From the NCBI GenBank assembly GCA_900539725.1, contig UQDI01000004.1, positions 1-64,000 of the forward strand: a stretch of DNA of 64,000 nt, in the 5' to 3' direction. Every line of letters begins with the position of its first letter. The first letter of the stretch is position 1. The DNA comes from an uncultured Eubacteriales bacterium. Its GTDB lineage: Bacteria > Bacillota > Clostridia > Tissierellales > Peptoniphilaceae. The notes beneath the pieces were generated by a model, which saw only the letters and a list, made by a program, of their open reading frames with translations, ran no database searches and was not told the DNA's origin. The translations under genes and the position numbers were made by a program. Below, one piece after another: positions 26,502-34,638 of the stretch.

Positions 26502-27171
26502 GATAATTTTAATAGCAGCTATTTTAATCATAGTTCTGCTGTACTTCATAGTACCAAGCTTTAATGCGACTATGAAAAATTTCGTAACCCAGCTAGGAAG
26601 CCTTAATCTTGACGCTGTTGTTGAGCTAATCAGAGGATATGGCGTATATGCAGCTATCATTTCATTTATATTAATGATTTTGCAATCGATTCTTGCGCCA
26701 ATACCTGCTCTACTAATCACTTTAGCAAATGCAGCAGTATTTGGCTGGTGGAAGGGCGCACTTCTATCGTTCTCTTCATCAATGGCTGGCGCAGCTCTTT
26801 GCTTCTACATCGCTAGAACCCTAGGTAGAGACGCTGTTGAAAAAATCGTAACTAAGACAGGACTTGCTAAGGTAGATGAATTTTTTGAAAGATACGGCAA
26901 AAACTCAATACTTATCTGTAGACTGCTTCCATTCGTTTCATTTGACATAGTTAGTTACGCAGCAGGCCTAACACCTATAAAGTTCTGGGACTTCTTCTTA
27001 GCAACAGGCCTTGGACAACTACCAGCAACTATCGTTTACTCATACCTTGGTAATTTAGCTGGCTCTACAAAGACTATATTTATAGCAATAGTTTCTGTTA
27101 TTGCTCTAAGCGCCTTGATTTACATGATAGGTAAGATATATAATGACAAAAAGAAAAATAAATCCAATTAA
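26479..27171 (+). CDS. VTT/TVP38 (SNARE-associated, DedA-like) membrane protein 1
   Basis: 230 aa, with several membrane segments and the VTT core: PIPALLITLANAAVFG (about 74-89), GAALCFYIARTLGR and the arginine-containing RLLPFVSFDIVSYAAGLT motif. VTT proteins act in lipid scrambling or lipid-carrier recycling in the bacteria studied. It overlaps the upstream gene by 23 nt and a second VTT gene by 29 nt. Confidence 0.85.
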   Translation: MKKKNLSKIILIAAILIIVLLYFIVPSFNATMKNFVTQLGSLNLDAVVELIRGYGVYAAIISFILMILQSILAPIPALLITLANAAVFGWWKGALLSFSSSMAGAALCFYIARTLGRDAVEKIVTKTGLAKVDEFFERYGKNSILICRLLPFVSFDIVSYAAGLTPIKFWDFFLATGLGQLPATIVYSYLGNLAGSTKTIFIAIVSVIALSALIYMIGKIYNDKKKNKSN

Positions 27172-27814
27172 GATACTGAGCCTATTACTAATAATAATAG
27201 GCTCCGTTCTAGTTATAAAGTATGTGCCGATGGAGAGACTCAAGACCTTCATCAAAGAGCGAAGAGAGCTTTCAGAAGTTTTATACGTAGCTGCTTTTGC
27301 GATACTGCCTGTATTTTTCTTCCCAGTGCCAGTCCTTGCGCTTATAGCCGCAACCTTATTTGGCTTTATTAAAGGAAGTCTCTTGACCATGGTAGGAGCG
27401 CTTTTAAATATGTCTATCATGTTTGTCATCGCAAGATACATCGGCAGAGATTTTGTTAGCGCCTTGGTTCATAAGCATGTGAGCAAAAAAACTTACGATA
27501 GATATTTTGCCAAAGACGCGAAGATCGCATCAGGACTATTTTTGCTAAGACTTACGCCAATCATTCCATACAATATACTTAATTATGCTTATCCCTTAAC
27601 TGATATAAGCTTTTGGAGGTATTTAATCGTTTCTTTCTTGGGGATAATGCCTGGAACGCTTGTTTACCTAAACCTAGGTGACAAGATTAAGGACTACAAG
27701 TCCAAAGAGTTTCTGATTGCAGTTTTAATCATGCTCGCACTTGTAATTATTTCCGTTTTGCTTACAAAGTACGTTAACAAGAAAAATGATAGCAATAGTA
27801 GTTCCAGTATATAA
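27143..27814 (+). CDS. VTT/TVP38 membrane protein 2
   Basis: 223 aa paralogue of the preceding protein with the same core: FPVPVLALIAATLFGF, MSIMFVIARYIGRD and LRLTPIIPYNILNYAYPLT. Two unequal VTT proteins in tandem may form a heterodimer; that is inference. Its end overlaps the glycosyltransferase start by 29 nt. Confidence 0.85.
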   Translation: MTKRKINPIKILSLLLIIIGSVLVIKYVPMERLKTFIKERRELSEVLYVAAFAILPVFFFPVPVLALIAATLFGFIKGSLLTMVGALLNMSIMFVIARYIGRDFVSALVHKHVSKKTYDRYFAKDAKIASGLFLLRLTPIIPYNILNYAYPLTDISFWRYLIVSFLGIMPGTLVYLNLGDKIKDYKSKEFLIAVLIMLALVIISVLLTKYVNKKNDSNSSSSI

Positions 27815-28472
27815 GGAAGAAAAGAGCATAGAGCGCTTCATAAGGCATTTATATAGCCTAGATGGAGACTTCAAAGTCTATATAGCTTATGCCGATGGCG
27901 GGGACAAAACGCTTGATGTGCTTGATAAACTAAATAAGGAGTTTCCTTTCAATATAGTTATGAGCGAAAAATCACGCTCAGTGCAAATGAATACAGGCTT
28001 TAAAGAGACAAGCAAGGACAAGATAATGTTTTTGCATGCGGATTCGTATTTAGATAAAGACGCCATAGTCAAGATGGATAAGGCACTTGATAAGTACAGC
28101 GCCGCAGCCATTAAGATAAGGTTCACTAGTAAGAGGCTATTAATGAAAGTCGTTGCCTTTAGATCAAATATAAGACTTAAGCTATATAATATTGCCTATG
28201 GCGACCAAGTTATGTCCTTTAGGCGCGAAAAATTCATAGAGATGGGCATGTTCAAAGAACTACCGCTTATGGAAGACTACGAAATGTCAAGAAGGCTCAA
28301 AAAAGAAGGAACAAGGATAAAAGCGATTGACTCATACGTTACGACAGACGCGAGACGCTTTGAAAACGGCGGAATACTTAAAACGATAATCCTACACAAG
28401 AAGCTGAAATTCATGTTCCTACTCGGATACCCGATTGAAGAGATCACAAGGAGATACAGAGATGAAAGATGA
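27786..28472 (+). CDS. Family 2 glycosyltransferase (TIGR04283-like)
   Basis: 228 aa GT-A fold. N-terminal VVPVYKEEKSIERFIRHL, donor-site acids in YADGGDKT and LHADS, then GDQVMSFRR and the acceptor-side LPLMEDYEMSRRL. These fit the transferase 2 family often co-located with DUF2064 and TVP38 genes. There is no membrane helix apart from a weakly hydrophobic C-terminus. Confidence 0.82.
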   Translation: MIAIVVPVYKEEKSIERFIRHLYSLDGDFKVYIAYADGGDKTLDVLDKLNKEFPFNIVMSEKSRSVQMNTGFKETSKDKIMFLHADSYLDKDAIVKMDKALDKYSAAAIKIRFTSKRLLMKVVAFRSNIRLKLYNIAYGDQVMSFRREKFIEMGMFKELPLMEDYEMSRRLKKEGTRIKAIDSYVTTDARRFENGGILKTIILHKKLKFMFLLGYPIEEITRRYRDER

Positions 28473-29418
28473 TAAGAAAAATTATTTAAAATATGTCAAA
28501 GAGACTTGCCTCGACTGCTCACTATGCACACAAAACTGCGACTTTTTAACGAAATACAAACTAGACTTAGCAGATTTTGTGTCAAGAGAGGACCTTGCTT
28601 ACTCATGCTTCTTATGCGGTAGATGCTACGAGGTCTGTCCCGTTGATTTAGATGGCAGAGAGATCTCACTAATACATAGGAAAAATGAGGGCTTCGGCAT
28701 GATGAAGTTTGAGAAGTCCCTATATAAATTTAGAAATAACTCAAATAAAAAGACTAAGGATTTGCTATGGCTTGGATGCGCTTTTCCAAGAGCTTTTCCA
28801 GAAACAACCAAGAAAATGATAGAGATATTTAAAGAAGATGGTTGTGACTACTCAATCGACTGCTGCGGTAAACCAGTCTTTGAGAGCGGTGACAAAGAGC
28901 GTGCTCAAAACAATATTGATCACGTCAAAATGCTTTTACTTAAGAAAAAAGTAAAGAGAGTCGTTACATGCTGCCCAAACTGCTACCACTTCTTTAAAGA
29001 TTACACAGACATAAACGTAATAACAATATATGAAAAGCTTCACGAGCTAGGCATAGGCAGGGTTTTTGAAGATGAGTTTCACATCTACCACCCATGTCCA
29101 GACAAAGTTTATAAAGAGATGTTTAAAGATTTAAAATATTTCATGCCAAACGCCAAAAGTGACTACAAAGACGTTTTATGCTGCGGTCTAGGCGGACTTG
29201 CAATCCGCGACGAACCAGAGATAGCGAAAGCATTTTTAGATAGACTTAAAAATTATGATAGTATGGTCACAACATATTGCGCAAGCTGCTCAATACAGTT
29301 CACAAAAAACGGCATAGCTAATCAGCACGCACTTACCATGATACTTGGAACAGACGAAAAAGTCGTTCCAACAAGTCTAGCTAGATTAATAAAGATGAAA
29401 TTTTATGGCGGAAGATAA
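28462..29418 (+). CDS. HdrD/GlpC-like iron-sulfur protein
   Basis: 318 aa from the ATG at 28462 (AAGGAGAT upstream), overlapping the glycosyltransferase by 11 nt. Two ferredoxin motifs, CLDCSLCTQNC and CFLCGRCYEVCP, indicate two 4Fe-4S clusters. Two CCG-type cysteine-rich regions (CCGKPVFESG, CCPNCYHF; then CCGLGG, YCASCSIQF) match heterodisulfide-reductase subunit D and GlpC. It probably passes electrons in a redox step linked to the preceding transferases. Neither the partner nor the reaction is known. Confidence 0.82.
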   Translation: MKDDKKNYLKYVKETCLDCSLCTQNCDFLTKYKLDLADFVSREDLAYSCFLCGRCYEVCPVDLDGREISLIHRKNEGFGMMKFEKSLYKFRNNSNKKTKDLLWLGCAFPRAFPETTKKMIEIFKEDGCDYSIDCCGKPVFESGDKERAQNNIDHVKMLLLKKKVKRVVTCCPNCYHFFKDYTDINVITIYEKLHELGIGRVFEDEFHIYHPCPDKVYKEMFKDLKYFMPNAKSDYKDVLCCGLGGLAIRDEPEIAKAFLDRLKNYDSMVTTYCASCSIQFTKNGIANQHALTMILGTDEKVVPTSLARLIKMKFYGGR

Positions 29419-29435
29419 ATTTACAATAATTTAAG

Positions 29436-29455
29436 ATAGTTTTAATCAAAACTAT
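29436..29455 (+). terminator. Weak AT-rich hairpin after the Fe-S gene
   Basis: Perfect 8-bp arms ATAGTTTT and AAAACTAT around AATC. It lacks a clear T run, so it could be a weak terminator or an operator for the next gene. A TATAAT occurs at 29468-29473 without a good -35. Confidence 0.35.
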
Positions 29456-29536
29456 ATATAATTAAAATATAATACAGTTGTGAATTATTATGTAAGCAGT
29501 AGTGGTTCACTAAAAATATTTTAAGGAGATGAGAAT

Positions 29537-30457
29537 ATGTTAAGAGAGAAAAAACTCAAAACATTAATATCGTTTTTATTGGCACTATCTTTTTTTATTG
29601 TATCATCAAGTAACAGCTTAGCAATGAATAGAAATCTTCACTTAGATGATAAATGCTCTAATTATAATTTGAATAATTATTATGAAGAGTATACTGATGA
29701 TTTAGGCAATATTGTTTCTGTAGAGATAAAATACATAGACAATAAAGATTTAACAGAAATTAAAGTTTATTTAAACCACGAATTAACTCAGATATCACTT
29801 ATTACTGATGATGATATTTATTACAAAAGCGTTAAATATTCTAATTTCAACAATATGAATGTTGATAATAAAATTAATAGTTATGACAAAGTTTATCATT
29901 TGCCAAAAAAAATGTTTGAAGAAAAAAGTGTGGATAATATTTTATCAAAAATAAATAATAATTATGATGGCGCGGCTTTTTATGGTCACTTCGTCCCTCT
30001 TAGATCGTTTCCAGGCACAAAACCATGTGATTTATACTATTATAATTATGATGAAGAACCTGATTTGCATCGATTTAATGCTAGGGCTATAAACATTACT
30101 GCAGGAACTCCTATTTCTGTTGCAATTGGACTAGTTATTGCTTTTGTAACATCAGAATTAACACCACTTGGTATTTTAGAAATAATAGGTGCGTCAATTG
30201 CAGGAGATGTAGTTACTAATTATGTTACTAATATATTAACATTTTCAACTAAAAAGATCAGGTACATGCCAATAATTGATGGAAGAGAAATATTTGGAGA
30301 TGCATATATTGAAGAATTATGGCTAATAAGTCATGACAATCTAAAAAATATAGATACATTTCATTTAGCTCAAAATGTTCATGGAGCTAATAGAGGCACT
30401 TCACCTGAAGAAATAGCAAGAGATGCACAAATTGCTGAAGCACAAGGACAATATTAA
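29537..30457 (+). CDS. Unrecognised secreted protein with a central hydrophobic Gly-rich segment
   Basis: 306 aa. N-terminal signal peptide (about 1-30, hydrophobic core LISFLLALSFFIVSSS, likely cut after SLA). A polar Asn/Asp/Tyr-rich region (30-185) is followed by a 45-residue hydrophobic, Gly/Ala-rich stretch (about 188-235: SVAIGLVIAFVTSEL, EIIGASIAGDVV) and a polar C-terminus. It is more AT-rich than its neighbours. AAGGAGATGAG precedes the start. The architecture would suit a membrane-inserting secreted peptide or bacteriocin-like protein, but I do not recognise the family. Confidence 0.65.
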   Translation: MLREKKLKTLISFLLALSFFIVSSSNSLAMNRNLHLDDKCSNYNLNNYYEEYTDDLGNIVSVEIKYIDNKDLTEIKVYLNHELTQISLITDDDIYYKSVKYSNFNNMNVDNKINSYDKVYHLPKKMFEEKSVDNILSKINNNYDGAAFYGHFVPLRSFPGTKPCDLYYYNYDEEPDLHRFNARAINITAGTPISVAIGLVIAFVTSELTPLGILEIIGASIAGDVVTNYVTNILTFSTKKIRYMPIIDGREIFGDAYIEELWLISHDNLKNIDTFHLAQNVHGANRGTSPEEIARDAQIAEAQGQY

Positions 30458-30863
30458 AAAATATATATTGTTTAATATTATATTAATTGTAACATTTTGC
30501 ATAATAATATATATAAATATATATTATTATGCATGCGACTTATTATTAAGTCCATATATAGTATATATTTTATTGTTAATTATATATATATTTAAAGAAA
30601 AAAATAAAAAATTTGTTATGGTTAATTTAGTGATAACTCTTATATTTTTTATCTTTACACTTGCTTTTAAGCCTAATTACACAGTAAATCAAGCTAGGGC
30701 AATAATAGAAAATGATTTTCATACTAAAGCCATGATAAGTTATGAAAATCTAGGATATCCAAAAAGGAAGAATATTATATCTAGAGGTTTTTACACATAT
30801 ATTATAGAAGATAATAAGCTAATTATATTTGATAACGAGAGTGGAAAATTTAAACAAATATAA
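30423..30863 (+). CDS. Small membrane protein paired with the secreted protein
   Basis: 146 aa. Three hydrophobic segments (about 15-35, 41-57, 66-83) precede a polar C-terminal domain (about 88-146). It overlaps the preceding gene by 35 nt in another frame, which implies coupled translation, though the ribosome binding site is weak and a later start is possible. It is very AT-rich and Tyr/Ile-rich. Position and topology are what an immunity or export partner would show; that is speculation. Confidence 0.55.
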   Translation: MHKLLKHKDNIKKYILFNIILIVTFCIIIYINIYYYACDLLLSPYIVYILLLIIYIFKEKNKKFVMVNLVITLIFFIFTLAFKPNYTVNQARAIIENDFHTKAMISYENLGYPKRKNIISRGFYTYIIEDNKLIIFDNESGKFKQI

Positions 30864-30890
30864 GTAAAATGTGATATATAATTTTTTTTA

Positions 30891-30922
30891 AAGCAGATGC
30901 ATTATGTGATATGCATCTGCTT
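30891..30922. terminator. Bidirectional terminator between convergent genes
   Basis: A perfect 12-bp stem (AAGCAGATGCAT with ATGCATCTGCTT) with an 8-nt loop, flanked by a T run on the right and A/T runs on the left (which read as T on the minus strand). Confidence 0.88.
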
Positions 30923-30939
30923 CTTTTATATCTAATATA

Positions 30940-32202
30940 CTATTCTTCTTTTTTTACCTGCAAATACTTTGGTCTTTTATAAAAGGTATCTAGTAATGGT
31001 ACCATGAAGGCAGCTATAAATCCACCGGAGAAGCCGTTATTATAAAGGTTTAGTCCAGCATGGAGGCCGCCAACGTTGTTTATAAGCGCCATGTGCAAGA
31101 AGCCTGCCAAGAAGCCTGCGAAGCTACCGTAGTAGTTTGAGATTGGGCAAAGTGTTGTGCCAAAAAGGCTTGCAAGTAGAAGTGCTGTGTCATGCGGGTT
31201 GTAGACGTTGATCAGGCTTGCAAAATAAATTCCAGCAAATATTGGCAGTGCGTTTCTTATGTCTTTACCGATAAAGGCAAAGCCCATGATTGTCAGTATG
31301 TCGCCGATGATTGGCCCGTTTAGCTCGCCTCCGACAAGTATTACATAAAGCGTCGATACTATGCCAAGTGTGCCCGCATTTATTAGGCAGGCGCCGCTAC
31401 CAAATTCTGCCTCGTAATTTTGAAGCATGGGTCCTATCCTCTTAAGAAGTTTAAAATAATTTATAAGTGCATTTTTTTCGCAAAATCCCAAAATTATGAA
31501 GAGCATCGATAGAAGTAAAAGTAGTGGCAGGAACTTATCGTTGTAGCCACTCAAGACTATGTGTCTTTGTGGTAGCTCTATGTTTATAGTTTTTAAAAAG
31601 CCTGAGTAGAACATGGCGATGATGCCTGCTGTGAAGCCGCCATTGTAAAGGTTAAAGCCTTTATGAAACTCTTTGAATGGTTTTAAAAGCGGCGTAAATA
31701 TAAAGCCTACTAAAAAGCCTGCGAAGAAGGCACAGACCACGCCAAAGACGCCGCCAACTAAGAGGTAGACGTTCGTCACCATGGGTGCAAGCGATGTAAC
31801 GAAGAGGGCGTTTGCGATATTGTCTTCGATCTTGATTTTGTAAAGCCTTGTGAAGGAGATGACGCCAAACATTAGCGGCATTGAATTAAGTAGATTCTTG
31901 CCAAAGAGCGAGAAGCCCGACACAACGAAGACGGCGGCTATATGTATGCCTCTTAAGTCTATCTTTCTAATATTCATTATCATTATCGAGAATAGTGTGA
32001 CTATGGAGCTATTAACAAGGGCGGCGCCGATGTTTGCAAGCTTCATATAGTCTGTCACGAGAGATGCCGATGAGACGCAGATGATATTTAGACCATTCAC
32101 AATTTCATCTGGCGTGTTAAAGGCAAAGCCCGTTATAAATAAAAATATGGCGTATAAGTATAAAATTAAGTACTTATTTTTATAATCACTAAGGTTAATC
32201 AT
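30940..32202 (-). CDS. DUF1576-family membrane protein
   Basis: 420 aa, with about ten membrane segments and two related halves: each contains a FHKGFNLYNGGFTAGIIA-like motif (LHAGLNLYNNGFSGGFIA in the second), which suggests an inverted or tandem internal repeat as in many transporters. This matches DUF1576, of unknown function. AAGGAGG precedes the start on the minus strand. It is a single-gene unit ended by the bidirectional terminator at 30891. Confidence 0.78.
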   Translation of the reverse strand: MINLSDYKNKYLILYLYAIFLFITGFAFNTPDEIVNGLNIICVSSASLVTDYMKLANIGAALVNSSIVTLFSIMIMNIRKIDLRGIHIAAVFVVSGFSLFGKNLLNSMPLMFGVISFTRLYKIKIEDNIANALFVTSLAPMVTNVYLLVGGVFGVVCAFFAGFLVGFIFTPLLKPFKEFHKGFNLYNGGFTAGIIAMFYSGFLKTINIELPQRHIVLSGYNDKFLPLLLLLSMLFIILGFCEKNALINYFKLLKRIGPMLQNYEAEFGSGACLINAGTLGIVSTLYVILVGGELNGPIIGDILTIMGFAFIGKDIRNALPIFAGIYFASLINVYNPHDTALLLASLFGTTLCPISNYYGSFAGFLAGFLHMALINNVGGLHAGLNLYNNGFSGGFIAAFMVPLLDTFYKRPKYLQVKKEE

Positions 32203-32253
32203 GCTATGCGCCTCCTTATCTTATATATATTTTACCATAAAAATGGATAAAAT

Positions 32254-32262
32254 TGATATAAT
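32254..32262 (+). promoter_or_regulatory. Likely ahpC promoter (-10)
   Basis: Extended -10 TGATATAAT (32254-32262) about 70 nt before the start codon; no consensus -35 at the right spacing. Confidence 0.45.
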
Positions 32263-32333
32263 ATTTTTTTGTGATTTATTTTGGCGGATTGGGTATATAT
32301 AGTTTGAGCGAAAGGCTCAATAAGGAGGTATAA

Positions 32334-32903
32334 ATGACAAATTTAATAGGTAAACAATTAGACGAATTTAAGGTAAATGCATTTCAAGCAGGAAAGGACT
32401 TCTTCCAAGTAACAAACGAAGACTTAAAGGGTCACTGGAGCGTACTTTTCTTCTACCCAGGAGACTTTACATTTGTATGCCCAACAGAACTTGAAGCACT
32501 TGCTGAAGAATACGAAAACTTCAAGAAAGCTGGCTGTGAAGTATATTCAGTTTCAACTGACTCTGAATTTGTTCACATGGAATGGCAAAAGACATCTCCA
32601 GCAGTTTCAAAAGCTAAATACGTTATGCTAGCTGACAGAGCATTTGAACTTTCTAGAATGCTTGGAGTTTTAAACGAAGAAGAAGGTCAAGCTTACAGAG
32701 GATCTTTCGTAATCAATCCAGACGGCGTTATCACTGCATATGAAATCCACGACATGGGTATAGGTAGAAGCCCTAAGGAATTACTAAGAAAGGTAGAAGC
32801 TTCAAAATTCGTTAACGAACACGGAGACAAAGTCTGTCCAGCAAACTGGATGCCAGGCGAAGACACACTTACACCAGGCATGGACCTAGTAGGTACAATC
32901 TAA
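32334..32903 (+). CDS. ahpC: AhpC-type 2-Cys peroxiredoxin
   Basis: 189 aa, typical length. The peroxidatic cysteine lies in FYPGDFTFVCPTELEA (about Cys46) and the resolving cysteine in KVCPANWMPG (about Cys165). It reduces H2O2 and organic peroxides. The usual reductase partner AhpF is not in the window, so another thioredoxin-like donor is needed. Strong AAGGAGG site; codon use looks biased as for a highly expressed gene. Confidence 0.95.
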   Translation: MTNLIGKQLDEFKVNAFQAGKDFFQVTNEDLKGHWSVLFFYPGDFTFVCPTELEALAEEYENFKKAGCEVYSVSTDSEFVHMEWQKTSPAVSKAKYVMLADRAFELSRMLGVLNEEEGQAYRGSFVINPDGVITAYEIHDMGIGRSPKELLRKVEASKFVNEHGDKVCPANWMPGEDTLTPGMDLVGTI

Positions 32904-32912
32904 GATATTTAC

Positions 32913-32944
32913 AAGAGTAGGCGCATCTATGCCTACTCTTTTTT
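32913..32944 (+). terminator. Terminator after ahpC
   Basis: 10-bp stem AAGAGTAGGC with GCCTACTCTT, 8-nt loop, T run. Confidence 0.92.
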
Positions 32945-32991
32945 ACGTCTAGGCCATTTTAAAAAATTATCGAGATAAAGGGATAATTCGC

Positions 32992-33021
32992 TTGACGTAT
33001 TAATATATTTAGTTGTATAAT
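32992..33021 (+). promoter_or_regulatory. Promoter of the C69 dipeptidase gene
   Basis: TTGACG (32992-32997), 18 bp, TATAAT (33016-33021), 45 nt before the start codon with AAGGAGG in between. Confidence 0.78.
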
Positions 33022-33066
33022 AAATATATAAGCAAAACTATGTGTGTAAATTAAGGAGGTTATTTT

Positions 33067-34482
33067 ATGAGAAAAACAGAGTGTACAACTATATTAGTTG
33101 GTAAAAAAGCGTCAATAGATGGAACTATCATCATCGCGAGAAACGAAGACTATCATGACGCCATAAACTTAAAGAAATTTGTGGTTCATGAAGAAAAGCC
33201 AAACGGAAGCGTTTATGAATCAGATAACACAAAGGTTAAAGTTGAATTGCCAAAGGGGGCAATGAGATATACAGCCATCCCATCAGATGATAAGAACGAG
33301 CCAGGCGCTTATGCAGAAGCAGGTTTTAACGAGCTAGGCGTTGCAGTTAGCTCGACAGAAAGCTTATACGGCAACGAAAGAGTTTTAGCTCTTGACCCAC
33401 TAGTACTTGATGGTATCGCAGAAGACGCTATAAATGACTTAGTTACACCATATGCAAAATCAGCTCGTGACGGAATTAAATTCTTAGGCGAACTTATCAA
33501 GAAATATGGTTCAGCTGAAGGCAATGGTATATTATTTGCTGACAAGGACGAAGCTTGGTATATGGAGATACCTACAGGACATCACTGGGTAGCTGTTAGA
33601 ATACCTGATGATTGCTATGCAGTTGCTCCAAACCACGTTTGCATCGAACAAATAGACTTTAATGATAAAGAAAACTATATGTGGTCAGAAGGCATGGAAG
33701 AATTTGTTAAAGAAAATAACTTAAATCCAGACTTCGAAGGATTTAACTTTAGAAAAGTTTTCGGCACATATAGAGAGCTAGACAGGGTTTATAACACACC
33801 AAGAGCTTGGTACGCACACAAATTATTATCATCATGCGACTGTGACCCAACTTGCGGCGACATACCATTTATTAAGAAAGCTACAAGAAAGATTTCAGTT
33901 GAAGACTGCGCTAAAGTTTTAGGCTCACACTATAACGAAACAGAATTTGACCCACTAGGCTGGCAAGGAACAGAGCAAGAAAAGAAGAGATTCAGATGCA
34001 TCTCACTTTCAAGAACAGCTCACTCACATATCTTACAAGTATATCCAGACCTAGATGAAAAACTTAGAGGAGTAACTTGGTTATCCTTCGGAACAACAGC
34101 ATTCAACCCATACGTACCATTCTTTAACTACGTAGAAGACACACCAAAAGAATACAGAACAGTTCCTGAAAAGATGGACATCGACAACGCTTACTGGCTA
34201 GCAAAAGTCTTCGCATACTATGCAGAAGAACACTACAAGCTATTCAATAGAGATACACATGAGTTCTTACAACGTATGGCAGTCTATGGCAGACAAAGAG
34301 TTATGGAAATTCAAAAAGGAGCAAAGGGCTTAGACGACAAAAAACTTATGAAATATTTGACAGAAGAAAACCAAAAGACAGCCACTTACTTTATCGAAGA
34401 AACAAAGAAACAATTACAAGATTACGCAACAAGAGCTTTGTTCACTTCAAAATTAACTTTCCAAATGGATAAAAACTTATAA
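33067..34482 (+). CDS. C69-family dipeptidase (PepD-like)
   Basis: 471 aa. An N-terminal nucleophile hydrolase: the catalytic cysteine is Cys6 in MRKTECTTILVGKKAS, close to the start, so only a short pro-piece must be removed. DGTIIIARNEDYH (about 19-31) is the family motif. The fold hydrolyses dipeptides in the cytoplasm; no signal peptide is seen. Monocistronic with its own promoter and terminator. Confidence 0.9.
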   Translation: MRKTECTTILVGKKASIDGTIIIARNEDYHDAINLKKFVVHEEKPNGSVYESDNTKVKVELPKGAMRYTAIPSDDKNEPGAYAEAGFNELGVAVSSTESLYGNERVLALDPLVLDGIAEDAINDLVTPYAKSARDGIKFLGELIKKYGSAEGNGILFADKDEAWYMEIPTGHHWVAVRIPDDCYAVAPNHVCIEQIDFNDKENYMWSEGMEEFVKENNLNPDFEGFNFRKVFGTYRELDRVYNTPRAWYAHKLLSSCDCDPTCGDIPFIKKATRKISVEDCAKVLGSHYNETEFDPLGWQGTEQEKKRFRCISLSRTAHSHILQVYPDLDEKLRGVTWLSFGTTAFNPYVPFFNYVEDTPKEYRTVPEKMDIDNAYWLAKVFAYYAEEHYKLFNRDTHEFLQRMAVYGRQRVMEIQKGAKGLDDKKLMKYLTEENQKTATYFIEETKKQLQDYATRALFTSKLTFQMDKNL

Positions 34483-34503
34483 AATTTAATATTATGTATA
34501 TGG

Positions 34504-34533
34504 ATGGGGCCTTATGATGAGGCTCCATTTTTT
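34504..34533 (+). terminator. Terminator after the C69 dipeptidase gene
   Basis: 9-bp stem ATGGGGCCT with AGGCTCCAT (one G-U), 7-nt loop, T run. Confidence 0.88.
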
Positions 34534-34562
34534 GCTTTAGCATGAAAATAAATTATATTGAC

Positions 34563-34590
34563 TTGACAAATATTATGGGGGGGGTATAAT
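34563..34590 (+). promoter_or_regulatory. ABC exporter promoter with a G8 tract in the spacer
   Basis: -35 TTGACA (34563-34568) and -10 TATAAT (34585-34590) are both consensus and separated by 16 bp, of which the last eight (34577-34584) are all G. One added G would give the optimal 17 bp. A second TATAAT at 34594-34599 is too far away. The layout is that of a slipped-strand phase-variable promoter. Confidence 0.75.
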
Positions 34591-34638
34591 GGATATAATG
34601 ACTTTAAAGAAGAACGGTTTATTATTAGGAGGTAATTT

